A stretch of DNA of 64,000 nt, from the NCBI RefSeq assembly GCF_007744075.1, contig NZ_CP036266.1:3147748-3211747 (forward strand), in the 5' to 3' direction. The notes beneath the pieces are model-generated. The model did not search any database. It was not told the DNA's origin and saw only the letters and a list, made by a program, of their open reading frames with translations. Within the stretch, counting starts at the first letter, position 1. Each line of letters begins with the position of its first letter. A program made the translations under genes and the position numbers. The DNA is from Gimesia chilikensis (GTDB lineage Bacteria; Planctomycetota; Planctomycetia; Planctomycetales; Planctomycetaceae). This document shows positions 41,520 through 50,704 of the stretch, one piece after another.

Positions 41520-44102
41520 CTAAAAACCAGAGTTCAGCTTCTGGAGTGCTGCACCCGTGAGGGAGTCGGGGTGCTGTGCCACTTCGGTGGGTGTGCCGGT
41601 GGCTACGATCTGGCCCCCCTGCTCTCCTGCGGCTGGTCCCAGGTCAATGATGTGATCGGCAATCCGAATGAGTTGCAGGTTGTGTTCGATCAAAATCAGG
41701 GAGTGTCCCGCCGTGAGCAGGTATTCAAAGCAATTGAGCAGATATTGTATATCCAGGGGATGCAGGCCTCGGCTTGGTTCATTCATCAGGAACAGTGTGC
41801 GTTTCCGACTGCTGGTCGTGAGGTAAGCTGCCAGTTTGAGTCGCTGACATTCTCCACCGGAAAGGGATGGGAGTGGCTGACCCAGGGGGATATACCCCAG
41901 TCCCACATCTTTGAGTTGCTTTAGTTTTTTCTGCAGTGACGCCTGTCCCCGGAAAAAGGGGAATGCCTCATCGACGGTCATTTTCAGAACATCTGCGATG
42001 CTCAGTTTGCGATATTTTATCTCCAGAAGTTCGCGTTGATAGCGTTCTCCGTGGCAGGACTGGCACTCCATGGTAAGATCTGCCAGGAACTGCAGGTCGA
42101 TTTCGATGAAGCCGGTTCCTTTGCATTCAGGACAACGTCCGCCATTTTTACTGTTGAAGCTGAAGTCTTTGGCTGTCAGGTTTCGCAGTCTCGCGTCAGC
42201 GGTCTGGGCAAAGATACTGCGGATTTCATCAAATAGATTCAGGTAGGTCGCGGGGATGCTGCGGGGAGTCTGGCCGATCAGTGACTGATCCAGCAGAATA
42301 ACCTCGTCGATCTGATCTGTTCCGGAGATTGACTCATAAACTGTTCCAAGGTCTGATATGGGCTCTTCAGCTAATGCTCTGATGAGGCTGGGGAATAGAG
42401 TCTGTTCCACCAGGCTGCTTTTACCGCTTCCACTGATACCGGTAACGATACAGAGTTGCCCCAGCGGAAAAGTAACTGAAATGTTCTGCAGATTGTTTGT
42501 TGTGCAGCCTGTGAGGGTGATCGATCCACTCGCTTGTTTTCCGGATAGGGATCCAAAGTCATTGGAATGAGTTGAGTTGAGAAAACGGCTGGTTGGTGAG
42601 TCAGTCGCATCTTGCATTTCGAGAATTGAACCCTGGAAAACGAGTTCTCCCCCAACTCTACCGGCACCGGGGCCAAGTTCGATAATGTGGTCTGAGGCAC
42701 GAATGAATTCCGGGTCATGTTCCACGATAACCAGGCTGTTATTGAGGTCTCGTAACTGCTGCAGTATCGAAATCACACGCTGGCTGTCAGCTGGATGCAG
42801 GCCCGAAGAGGGTTCGTCCAGAATATAAAGTGTGTTGACGAGGTTCGAGCTGAGAACGGCAGTGAGTGCGATTCGTTGCTGCTCTCCGCTGGAAAGCGTG
42901 GAACGACCGCGATTGAGGGACAGGTAGCCGATGCCCAGGTCTTCCAATGTCTGCAGTCGATTAGTGATCTCCCTGACCAGCGAAGTTGCCGTGGGTGTTG
43001 AATCGAGGTGACTCAGCCAGGAATTGATCTGCGGTATCGCTTGTGCCCCCAACTCATCAATGTTCAAATCTGCTATCCGGACGGCACGAGCAGTGGAGTT
43101 AAGGCGACTTCCCTGGCATGAACGACAGGAGAGTTCGCCTGACTGAGGATCAGTGCCTGTACCCCGGCAGACTGGGCAGGCACCCATCTGGCTATAGAAA
43201 TTAAAGAGCTGTGGCTCTGGCTTCAGGTAGGACTCCTGGCATCGCGTGCAGGTGAGACTGGAGAAGAAATCACAGCGGTACCATTCCTGTTCATCAACGA
43301 GGAATGGTGTGTCCTTCGGTTGGCTTGCTGGTGGCTGCTCTACCAGTAATGTTGCTGTACCAGCAGATTCGGTAAATGCCAGCTCCAGGCTTTCCAGGAT
43401 ACGCTGATCATCTGCTTTACGAGTGCTGAGGCGATCGAGTACGATCAGGCAGTTATTCGTGATCGAGCTGTTGTTTCCCATTTCATCGAGCTTACAGGAC
43501 TGGTGATCAATGATCGCGCGCGTCAGGCCCTGCTGAATCAGTTCGGCCAGTAGTTTGTCGGTCGGTCGATCAAAAACAGATCCCAAGGGAAAGCAGATCT
43601 GGAAACGTGTCTGTTCAGGCAGGCTGTGTATGAAAGTGAGGACCGATTCTGGGGATTGTGGTTTGACGGGGATCTGGCAGTTTGAGCAGATGACCTCTCC
43701 CAGGGTGCTGAACAGCAGGCGGAGGTAATTCTGGACCCCCGATTCAATGCCGACGTTCGGTTCCAGTGTTTTACCTGTAGCAGCGCGTCGACCGGCATTC
43801 TGTTTGAGAGCGACCGTGGGGGGGATTCGGGTAATCCGGTCTGCGTCCGGCTTGGGCAACTGGTGAATGAATTGACGTGCTGCCGGAGAGAGGGTTTCGA
43901 GGTAGCGTCTTTGCCCTTCCGCATAGAGGGTGTCAAAGGCGAGGCTGGTTTTGCCTGAACCACTGACGCCACAAACTGTCACCAGTTGCTGCAGAGGCAG
44001 ATCCAGGTCGATGTTTTTCAGATTATGGACACGAACTCCGCGCAGCTGAATCGCAGGCGTCTCAGGACTCTGTGTTGCTTCGCCGTGCGAGAGTTCAGTC
44101 AT
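41520..44102 (-). CDS. uvrA: Short, divergent excinuclease ABC subunit A (UvrA paralogue)
   Basis: UvrA-type twin-ATPase for DNA damage recognition, 860 residues against about 940 in standard UvrA. First cassette: Walker A GVSGSGKT (45-52) and signature LSSGEQQRIAL; second: GISGSGKSS and LSGGECQRLKL, with Walker B LYILDEPSSGLHP and LFLMNEPSRGLHP. Zinc modules are present (CSNC, CTRC, CPVC, CRSC; CPEC, CQSC). The region after the first Walker A that binds UvrB in the standard protein is altered (EPNVGIESG in place of the usual RSTVGTVTE), and the insertion domain is short. LMNEP has Asn where Walker B Asp is usual. This may be a UvrA2-like paralogue with an export, drug-resistance or specialised repair role. 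The gene overlaps nothing; rimI ends 12 bp upstream. Confidence 0.88.
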   Translation of the reverse strand: MTELSHGEATQSPETPAIQLRGVRVHNLKNIDLDLPLQQLVTVCGVSGSGKTSLAFDTLYAEGQRRYLETLSPAARQFIHQLPKPDADRITRIPPTVALKQNAGRRAATGKTLEPNVGIESGVQNYLRLLFSTLGEVICSNCQIPVKPQSPESVLTFIHSLPEQTRFQICFPLGSVFDRPTDKLLAELIQQGLTRAIIDHQSCKLDEMGNNSSITNNCLIVLDRLSTRKADDQRILESLELAFTESAGTATLLVEQPPASQPKDTPFLVDEQEWYRCDFFSSLTCTRCQESYLKPEPQLFNFYSQMGACPVCRGTGTDPQSGELSCRSCQGSRLNSTARAVRIADLNIDELGAQAIPQINSWLSHLDSTPTATSLVREITNRLQTLEDLGIGYLSLNRGRSTLSSGEQQRIALTAVLSSNLVNTLYILDEPSSGLHPADSQRVISILQQLRDLNNSLVIVEHDPEFIRASDHIIELGPGAGRVGGELVFQGSILEMQDATDSPTSRFLNSTHSNDFGSLSGKQASGSITLTGCTTNNLQNISVTFPLGQLCIVTGISGSGKSSLVEQTLFPSLIRALAEEPISDLGTVYESISGTDQIDEVILLDQSLIGQTPRSIPATYLNLFDEIRSIFAQTADARLRNLTAKDFSFNSKNGGRCPECKGTGFIEIDLQFLADLTMECQSCHGERYQRELLEIKYRKLSIADVLKMTVDEAFPFFRGQASLQKKLKQLKDVGLGYIPLGQPLPSLSGGECQRLKLAAYLTTSSRKRTLFLMNEPSRGLHPLDIQYLLNCFEYLLTAGHSLILIEHNLQLIRIADHIIDLGPAAGEQGGQIVATGTPTEVAQHPDSLTGAALQKLNSGF

Positions 44103-44114
44103 GTGCTGTCAGTT

Positions 44115-44666
44115 TCAGGCAGCGTCGGAGGCGTCCAAGTAGTTCGTGATCCGGTTCTTGGGGGATAGGCCAGGAGCAAACTCCTGTTCGGTCCGCTGCA
44201 GGCGATACTGGAGGACATAAGCATCCTCCCCGGCGTCTTCGAAATAATTCCGCAGCACTGAAACGGCGCGGAAATCCATTTTTCGGAAGAACAGCTGGGC
44301 CGAAAGATTGGTTTCACGGACTTCCAATACGATTTCCCGACGTCGTTGCTGCGAGAGCTTGTCGATCACCCGCTGTACCATCTGGCGACCGATTCCCTGC
44401 TGCCGAAATTCCGGGGCAACAGCGAAATTCAGTACCTGGATCATCGATTTATGCAGTTCGTAAATCATGAATCCAACGATCTGATGATTATGTTCGGCTA
44501 CCATCCCGATGCAGTTCCGCTGGCGGAGACAGCTGAGAAAGTACTCTTCAGACCAGGTGTACTCAAAGCTTTCTTCTTCGATACGGAGAACCTCTGGCAT
44601 ATCTCTGCGGATAAGCCAGCGAATTTGAACCATTAAGTCCTGATTGGGGGGTTGATTGAGACTCAT
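44115..44666 (-). CDS. rimI: Ribosomal protein S18-alanine N-acetyltransferase
   Basis: GNAT acetyltransferase that acetylates the N-terminal alanine of ribosomal protein S18. The 183-residue product carries the GNAT core: QVLNFAVAPEFRQQGIGRQMV (acetyl-CoA pyrophosphate loop Q-x-x-G-x-G/A), LEVRETNLSAQLFFRKMDF and an early IRRDMPEVLRIEEESF substrate block. The C-terminal 25 residues exceed the family core. An AGGAAGG 6 nt upstream sets the ATG at 44666; the frame extends to 44801 without support. It lies just before the UvrA-like gene on the same strand (12 bp), so the two may be cotranscribed. It could be a RimI-like enzyme with another substrate. Confidence 0.9.
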   Translation of the reverse strand: MSLNQPPNQDLMVQIRWLIRRDMPEVLRIEEESFEYTWSEEYFLSCLRQRNCIGMVAEHNHQIVGFMIYELHKSMIQVLNFAVAPEFRQQGIGRQMVQRVIDKLSQQRRREIVLEVRETNLSAQLFFRKMDFRAVSVLRNYFEDAGEDAYVLQYRLQRTEQEFAPGLSPKNRITNYLDASDAA

Positions 44667-44991
44667 AGTGGCCTTCCTGCTACTGATAAGTGCTTCAATA
44701 AGTTCCTGCAACTGGTGCCCTGCTTCATCCTGAATCAGGCAGCAGCTGGATCGAAAATGATGACGGTAAAGGCTTGTCCGGGCGCCGATAATCATGGTCA
44801 TGATTGAAGACGTGAATCAAAGCTGACGACGCCGAAAACAGCGAGGTTGATTCGCGAAACTTATCAGAACTTGAAAACGGCGCACAGAGGAATTTCAGAA
44901 TTTTTTCGTGAAATCGGAGACGTGCAGGAAAGGTTTTGCGCAGGTAGTGCTCTGACCTGACGTTCTGAATCCTCTGTGCAGCAGGGGTTTA

Positions 44992-45306
44992 TCAGCCTTT
45001 AGGGGGGATAGGCATGCGGCGTTTCATCACCATGTGGTTGATGACTTCTTCTACGCCGGTCAGTGCCTGAATTCGCTTGCTGAGATCGGGACATTCGTCA
45101 TCGAACTCGAGCACGCCTTCCAGGCAGACGCCGTTTTTGGTGCGTCGCACGACCAGAGAGTTCAGGCAGACATCGGAATCGATGGCCAGCGCGTGCTTGA
45201 TCTCGCATTCGAGCGCATGTGGCGCTTCGAAATTACGGGGAGCAATGCGGGAAGCTGTGTTTGCAGGAAGCGGTTGGGCTGTGCGGGGGAGGGGTTTACT
45301 TTTCAT
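44992..45306 (-). CDS. BON domain protein
   Basis: 104 residues with a BON domain (about 31-96): CEIKHALAIDSDVCLNSLVV, then GVCLEGVLEFDDE and LTGVEEVINHMV, the alternating pattern of the fold thought to bind phospholipid or other hydrophobic surfaces. No signal peptide. AAAGGAA 7 nt upstream supports the ATG. Single gene; partner unknown. Confidence 0.85.
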   Translation of the reverse strand: MKSKPLPRTAQPLPANTASRIAPRNFEAPHALECEIKHALAIDSDVCLNSLVVRRTKNGVCLEGVLEFDDECPDLSKRIQALTGVEEVINHMVMKRRMPIPPKG

Positions 45307-45472
45307 GTGGTTGTTCCTTTCACCACCAGTTAAAATCGTTCCATCAGCATACTGGATTTGGGTCTATCCTCTGACCCAATCTTAACATTCATTGAAGAAA
45401 CTGATAGATGAAAAGTAAACCTTCTTTTTAAGAATTTGAAAAAGGACCTCCCCCTCTCGTATCCAGCCTGAG

Positions 45473-46801
45473 TCACTTCGAGGTAGTGATAGTACAGAGT
45501 GAATAAGGGATATTATTGATGTGGTAGATGGCCTCCATGTAGTAGGCGACATGCCCCTTATCTGGTTTGTTTATTTTAGCCAGATAGCTATTGTCTTCCG
45601 GGGTAACGTCTTGTGATGACCATTGGGCGTCACGGAAATCCTTATCGTCAGAGTAAGCGCTCCAGATGCGGACCCGAGTCGGTTTGCTGTCACAAGTCAG
45701 CTTTAGTTCGTAATCATTGCTGTTGTCCCAGCTTATGTTCGGCAGTTCCTGACCCGTTGCTGCATGGATGAAGAATGCTGCAATGGTTTGCAGGGCGTAT
45801 TCGACTCCATTCCCCAGGTCATGTCCTGCGTTGGGGACCTGCAGGATGTACTTCGGACCTACGAGATCTGACCAGTAAAACTTCATGGCGTCGACGACCC
45901 AGTAAGGATCATTGGTGCCATTAACGAGGAGTTTGGGAAGTGTGAGCTGATGGCGATAAGTATAAGGGTCCATCATCAGTCGCAGGTGTTTTTCCCGAGG
46001 GGATTCGACTCCTTCAACGATCAGGCCTTTGCTGGTGTAGTCAATAATCTGAACGCTGTATTTTCCCCAGGTGGCAATCTGATGTTTCATCTGTTTGCGG
46101 AAATTCAGGGTATCGATCACGATTGGTGCTGTGGCGATGATCCGTTTGTCTACAACGGGTGTGAGCCAGCTGGTCCAGCCGCGCTTGGATGCCCCGGTAA
46201 TGACGAAGCCGTCGATCTCAATATTTCGATGCTCGCGCGCAATTTCCTGAATGGCGTCCATGGCCTTGACGGCGCTTTTGGCCATGGGAAACAGCAGCGG
46301 CCAGTTTTCGTCTCCCGTTTTCAGGTATTGCAGCCAGGTTTCGGTGATCAGGTCATCCTCTTTTTTGCCATCAAACAAGGGCTGGTTGGGGACCTGTGTC
46401 AGTAAGGCGATGCGGGCTCCCGTGGTTTTAGCAAGCAGGAAGGCGGGTTTGAGTCGTTTTTCGTTGGGGCGCGAGCCGTTGCTGCCCCCTGTGACGAACA
46501 GTAAAACCTTGTTATTAATCCGAACCTGATCGGGCTCAAAGATGTAAAGCCAGTGCTTCCAGGTGTGTCCCTGCCAGGTTTGTGAAGTCAGCTCTACAGG
46601 GTAGGCTGTCACGCCGTCGTGGGAAAGTGAGTCATGGATTTCCCATTTGTATTCAGGCTCTTCTTTCTGGATGTAGTTAAAGAAAGCCTCGGGAACCTCT
46701 TTCGCTTCTACCGGTCTGGTGCGGAGGTTTACATTTTCCGCTGCAGAGAGTACCGAACTGAAGCTGAAAAATAACAGGAGAATGCAGGTTCTATGCAACA
46801 T
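45473..46801 (-). CDS. PhoPQ-activated pathogenicity-related (PqaA-like) protein
   Basis: Secreted alpha/beta-hydrolase-like protein of the PqaA/PhoPQ-related family, 442 residues with a signal peptide (about 1-20, ending LSAAE). The likely nucleophile is Ser205 in GASKRGW, an aspartate and a late histidine (NAGHDLG) complete the triad pattern. TGGSNGS near 104 resembles the oxyanion region. In enterobacteria a homologue is under PhoPQ control and linked to polymyxin resistance; in planctomycetes the role is unknown. It is followed at 100 bp by a lipoprotein gene upstream on the same strand, with a common orientation but no proof of an operon. Confidence 0.88.
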   Translation of the reverse strand: MLHRTCILLLFFSFSSVLSAAENVNLRTRPVEAKEVPEAFFNYIQKEEPEYKWEIHDSLSHDGVTAYPVELTSQTWQGHTWKHWLYIFEPDQVRINNKVLLFVTGGSNGSRPNEKRLKPAFLLAKTTGARIALLTQVPNQPLFDGKKEDDLITETWLQYLKTGDENWPLLFPMAKSAVKAMDAIQEIAREHRNIEIDGFVITGASKRGWTSWLTPVVDKRIIATAPIVIDTLNFRKQMKHQIATWGKYSVQIIDYTSKGLIVEGVESPREKHLRLMMDPYTYRHQLTLPKLLVNGTNDPYWVVDAMKFYWSDLVGPKYILQVPNAGHDLGNGVEYALQTIAAFFIHAATGQELPNISWDNSNDYELKLTCDSKPTRVRIWSAYSDDKDFRDAQWSSQDVTPEDNSYLAKINKPDKGHVAYYMEAIYHINNIPYSLCTITTSK

Positions 46802-46902
46802 GTTTTACTTCCGGTATACGAGCAGGAGTGGCGGTTAACTATTGGGGGCCGCCTGGTTGAGTCAATTTAGTGCGACTGTTTTGTAGATGAATGTGAGAAG
46901 GT

Positions 46903-47343
46903 TTATTTGGTGGTCAGTTCGATGACACCCAGATCAACTTCATCGCCCTCTTTAACAGAAAATTCTATTTTTGACTTCTGTGGTGAATCATAGCGTTTTT
47001 TCAGCTTGTCCGGTCCGCTGTAGCCACGGTTCACCAAATCGAATTTCTTCCAGACAAAAGTCAGAGCGTATTCGCCGGGAGGAAGACCATCACCGGTTGT
47101 ATAAGTAGAAAGTTCAAAGACACCATCGTTATCGCTTGAGCCTCTTGATAGCGTAGGGTGTTCCGTATCAACTTCACCCTTATTGACGCAGTTGATTTGA
47201 ATCGGGGATCCGGGGGCTTTGCCATCAACGGTAATTTTCCCTTTTACGGGATAGGTTTTTTTAGTGTAAGGTTCCTCTACATGGTTGCAGCCTGTGAATA
47301 CAAGCGACAATAAAACCAGGGGAATGGCATTGATTCGTTTCAT
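46903..47343 (-). CDS. Lipoprotein with carboxypeptidase-regulatory-like domain
   Basis: 146-residue lipoprotein: MKRINAIPLVLLSLVFTGC is a clear lipobox signal with Cys19 for lipidation. The mature part starts with a beta-sandwich (PVKGKITVDGKAP, then GVFELSTYTTGDGLPPGEYALTFVW) of the transthyretin/carboxypeptidase-regulatory type, very common beside DUF1559 genes in planctomycetes. It follows the second DUF1559 gene on the same strand across a hairpin, so it is probably its cotranscribed partner. Its function is unknown. Confidence 0.88.
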   Translation of the reverse strand: MKRINAIPLVLLSLVFTGCNHVEEPYTKKTYPVKGKITVDGKAPGSPIQINCVNKGEVDTEHPTLSRGSSDNDGVFELSTYTTGDGLPPGEYALTFVWKKFDLVNRGYSGPDKLKKRYDSPQKSKIEFSVKEGDEVDLGVIELTTK

Positions 47344-47385
47344 GGAGCTTTCTCGGTTGTGGCTGATGTAGAATGGCTAAACCTG

Positions 47386-47414
47386 TCAGCGCCAGACGTG
47401 GCGTCTGGCGCTGA
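47386..47414. terminator. Strong hairpin between DUF1559 copy 2 and the lipoprotein gene
   Basis: Perfect 13-base arms 47386-47398 and 47402-47414 with a three-base loop, GC-rich. On the minus strand no T-tract follows, so it is not a plain terminator; it may stabilise the upstream mRNA or partly stop transcription, giving more pseudopilin than lipoprotein. Confidence 0.6.
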
Positions 47415-47440
47415 GCCTGCTGTTGCTTGGCAAGATAGGT

Positions 47441-48448
47441 TTAGAATTCGCCGAGGACTTCTCCCCCCGCACGAGTGGTGAGAGATGCCAGAGTGTAGGC
47501 ATCAACATTCTGGCTGATGAAACGGACGGCGCCATCGCCCAGCAGAAAGTGAGCCCCTCCAACGTGGAAGCTAAGAAAGCCTGCACTTCTAATATTAGTG
47601 CAGTTGATGGCGCAGGGGCCATCGGGTGTACCATCTCTGAGAGAGCCTGTATACCAGTGCTCACCATTCAGGAGGTCTCCCCATCCGCCTCCATTGGTTG
47701 AGCCGTAGGCGGAGGTGAACGCCGAATGAATGGTTGTACCAGTATAGATATTTGTGCCTCCCACCCGTTCGCCGAGCAGGATTGTATTGGATGTTCCATC
47801 GATTACATCACGAATTCTGGTGATTGTATTGCTTCCCCCTGAAGGATTACTGGGGTCGACTCCTACATTGGTCAGCATTCCGGATCGACTGTTAGCTGCC
47901 GGGTGACCGGTGTAGGCGATTGAAGAATAAGTGCCGCGAACTCCTAAAGCCGGGCAATAGTCGGTTCGGGCAGCGGTGTAAGTAAGTGGAAATCCGGCAG
48001 GTGTTAAGTCGTAGGTGTGGGTTGTGGCCTCTGGTGTGGAAGGACACATGAAGACTGGAAGTGGGTTCTTGATGACCTGCAGGTTTTGTTGCACAGCAGG
48101 AATGGCGGCCAGTTGATCGAAAGCAGGATACGATGAATTCCACTGGTTGTAGAGTGGTGCCTGATCCATGTAGGGGAGAAGCATGATGTTGTAAACACTG
48201 GCTTTCGGATTTGCAGGGTTGGCGGCATCTACAAACCAGGAAAAGGGGAAACAGCTGTGTGCGTCATGGTAATTGTGGAACGCCAGGCCTATCTGTTTGA
48301 GGTTGTTTTTGCACGTCGATCGACGGGCTGCCTCTCTTGCCTGCTGGACTGCCGGCAGTAACAGGGCTATTAAGATGGCAATAATCGCAATGACGACAAG
48401 TAGCTCAATCAGAGTAAAACCTTTTTTGAGGCGCGAGTTCAGTTTCAT
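47441..48448 (-). CDS. DUF1559 pseudopilin-like protein, copy 2
   Basis: Second DUF1559 protein, 335 residues: a basic leader with [20 protein letters not shown], the helix with the conserved [24 protein letters not shown], and an H-x9-DG signature [12 protein letters not shown] near the C-terminus, ending GEVLGEF. Its first 60 residues are nearly the same as in copy 1, while the rest differs, as expected for a large paralogous family. AAGGAGAAAGAGG just before the ATG is a strong Shine-Dalgarno. The lipoprotein gene follows on the same strand. Confidence 0.93.
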   Translation of the reverse strand: MKLNSRLKKGFTLIELLVVIAIIAILIALLLPAVQQAREAARRSTCKNNLKQIGLAFHNYHDAHSCFPFSWFVDAANPANPKASVYNIMLLPYMDQAPLYNQWNSSYPAFDQLAAIPAVQQNLQVIKNPLPVFMCPSTPEATTHTYDLTPAGFPLTYTAARTDYCPALGVRGTYSSIAYTGHPAANSRSGMLTNVGVDPSNPSGGSNTITRIRDVIDGTSNTILLGERVGGTNIYTGTTIHSAFTSAYGSTNGGGWGDLLNGEHWYTGSLRDGTPDGPCAINCTNIRSAGFLSFHVGGAHFLLGDGAVRFISQNVDAYTLASLTTRAGGEVLGEF

Positions 48449-49116
48449 CCTCTTTCTCCTTAGGCACAGCGAAATGAATTATGGGATCCAGGGAAAATCA
48501 GAGTAAGAATACATTCTCCATAAAGAGAGCTTTCTTCTGTTTTATATTCAGCAAATCACGCACCAAGGTGTGGTTCGGATTGCTGGCAAGAATTTGCAGT
48601 TCGAAAGTAACCTATAACTTCAGGTTTTTTGATATCAGGCATTTAGGACATGTATTGGATAGGGCCTGATAATTTCTCAGCATACCTTCCCGTTTCTCGA
48701 CAATCCATATCATTATCTATGAAATAGGTAAAAATACTAATTTTAATTTTTGGGGTAGCGAGGGTTAAGAGCTTGACTGTGTAACCTGCAGGTAAGGTTA
48801 ATTTTGGGGCTGGAAATTCTGCTAAAAGTAGCCCGGTCCGCTTTCTATTTATTGTGTGAAGGGGATGCCGTTTGGGGTAGGTGGCAGTTGCTTGTGTAAA
48901 AATTACAAGCGGTCTGAGCTGCGGCATTTTTTTGCATAACCCGCCTTGACCAGATTTGAAGAATCGGGAGAATGCTCCCACTTCAAAGACGCAACCAGAA
49001 ATTGATCACTTCCAATCACATCTCCCAGCCAGTTCCGGCTGTTATTGTTTACCACCAGCCTTTTAGATCAAAGCATTCCCTAGCCACCCCCCCTTTCAGA
49101 CATTGGTTTCATTGAA
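48449..49116. other. Gap of 668 bp between divergent DUF1559 and murE
   Basis: Largest gap in the window. It must hold the divergent promoters of DUF1559 copy 2 and of the mur cluster. Only a short open frame without a Shine-Dalgarno or recognisable content is present. No gene, RNA or repeat is recognised. Confidence 0.5.
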
Positions 49117-50658
49117 ATGCATGGTTCATACCTCACATCCATGTCATCTTCATCGTTAAGCTTGTCACCGGGAACGATTGCCATCAGTTTAAGATCGCAA
49201 TTTCCTTCCGCGAGCTTTGTGGATTGTGCTGACATTTGCGTGACGTCCCTGCAGTCCGACAGTCGACGCTGTCAGCCGGGAGACCTGTTTGTGGTGATTG
49301 CCGGGACCAGAGAGTCTGCCGAAAAGTATATCCCTGAGGCGATCAAAAACGGTGCTAAGGCGGTACTGACCGGTCGTCCGTTGACGGGACTGGAAGTACC
49401 TCAGTGTATTGTGGCTGACGTTCGCAAGGCATATGCGATTCTATGTTCGGAACTGGCAGACCGTCCTTCAAGGCAGTTGGATGCGGTAGGGATTACCGGG
49501 ACCAATGGAAAGACAACGGTCAGCTGGCTGGTTCGGTCGATTTTACAGAGTGCCGGATACAAGGCCGGTCTCACTGGTACGGTCGAGTACCATGACGGAA
49601 ATGAGTCTCGCCCTTCTTCGCTGACGACGCCCGATGCATTAGAGTTGTCGCAGTTATTATCTGCAATGGTCAAGAATGAAGTCACGCATTCAGTAATGGA
49701 AGTCTCCAGCCACGCTCTGGACCAGAGCCGGCTTGCGGGGACACAACTGGCAGTCGCAGCGGTGACGAATGTCACACAGGATCATTTTGACTATCATCAG
49801 AATTTGAAAAATTATGCAGCTTGTAAAGCACGAATCATTCAGCATCTCAAGCCTGAAGGGACGCTGGTGCTGAATTTCGATGATCCCGTTTGTCGTTCGA
49901 TGGCAGACGGAAAGCAGTCGGCTCAAAAGCTGCTGACTTACGGGCTTGAGTCGGAAGCAGATCTGCAGGTGACTGGGATACAGGAATCGGCGGCTGGTAC
50001 TGCATTTGAAATTGTATTCGGGTCAGACACTAATTCAGTCAGTACGACTCTCATCGGCAGACATAATGTTTCGAATTGCCTGGCGGCAACAGCTGTCTGC
50101 CTGGGGCTTGGTCTGAGCCTGCACGAAATTGTGGCCGGAATTCAGGCCCTGGAAAATGTTCCCGGTCGAATGGAACAGGTGAATTGTGGTCAGTCCTGTA
50201 CCGTGCTGATTGATTATGCCCATACTGATGATGCATTGCGACATGCGATTCTCTCTGCCCGACAGGTCTGTAATCGACGTTTATTCTGTGTATTTGGGGC
50301 TGGCGGGGATCGCGACAGTTCGAAACGCGGCCTGCTGGGGATAGCGGGCAGTGAAGCAGACCGGGTGATCATCACCAGCGATAATCCGCGGAGCGAGGAT
50401 CCCTTTCAGATCATGAAAGCGATTGCTGCCGGCTGTCAGTCTCAGGGAGTGACGCCGGAATTGATCGAAGATCGGAAAGCAGCGATCGAATATGCTTTGT
50501 CAGAAGCCGGGGCAGGAGATCTGGTGCTGATTGCCGGTAAAGGTCATGAATGCGAACAGATCTTACGTGACAGGAAAGTTCCCTTCCGCGATCGACTGGT
50601 TGTAGAGCAGTATTTCGCGGAGCAGAAAATTTCGGACTCTCAGAAAGTTTCCGCTTAA
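49117..50658 (+). CDS. murE: UDP-MurNAc-tripeptide synthetase (meso-DAP adding)
   Basis: Mur ligase adding the third residue of the peptidoglycan stem peptide. ATP-binding loop GTNGKTT (about 128-134); the C-terminal motif DNPRSEDP near residue 424 is the DNPR signature of meso-diaminopimelate-specific enzymes, so the wall is expected to be of the DAP type. The 513 residues are family-length. Starts at 49117 and 49141 are in frame and neither has a Shine-Dalgarno, so the exact start is open. First gene of the cluster murE-murF-mraY-ftsW-murG, 46 bp before murF. Confidence 0.97.
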   Translation: MHGSYLTSMSSSSLSLSPGTIAISLRSQFPSASFVDCADICVTSLQSDSRRCQPGDLFVVIAGTRESAEKYIPEAIKNGAKAVLTGRPLTGLEVPQCIVADVRKAYAILCSELADRPSRQLDAVGITGTNGKTTVSWLVRSILQSAGYKAGLTGTVEYHDGNESRPSSLTTPDALELSQLLSAMVKNEVTHSVMEVSSHALDQSRLAGTQLAVAAVTNVTQDHFDYHQNLKNYAACKARIIQHLKPEGTLVLNFDDPVCRSMADGKQSAQKLLTYGLESEADLQVTGIQESAAGTAFEIVFGSDTNSVSTTLIGRHNVSNCLAATAVCLGLGLSLHEIVAGIQALENVPGRMEQVNCGQSCTVLIDYAHTDDALRHAILSARQVCNRRLFCVFGAGGDRDSSKRGLLGIAGSEADRVIITSDNPRSEDPFQIMKAIAAGCQSQGVTPELIEDRKAAIEYALSEAGAGDLVLIAGKGHECEQILRDRKVPFRDRLVVEQYFAEQKISDSQKVSA

Positions 50659-50704
50659 CAGATTCTATTATTCACAATTCAAAGGAACCACGGGCCAGAC
50701 AGTT

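Noticed and set aside
48643-48981. 112-codon minus-strand frame in the 668-bp gap before murE
   Set aside because: No ribosome site, no signal or domain, and basic irregular composition.
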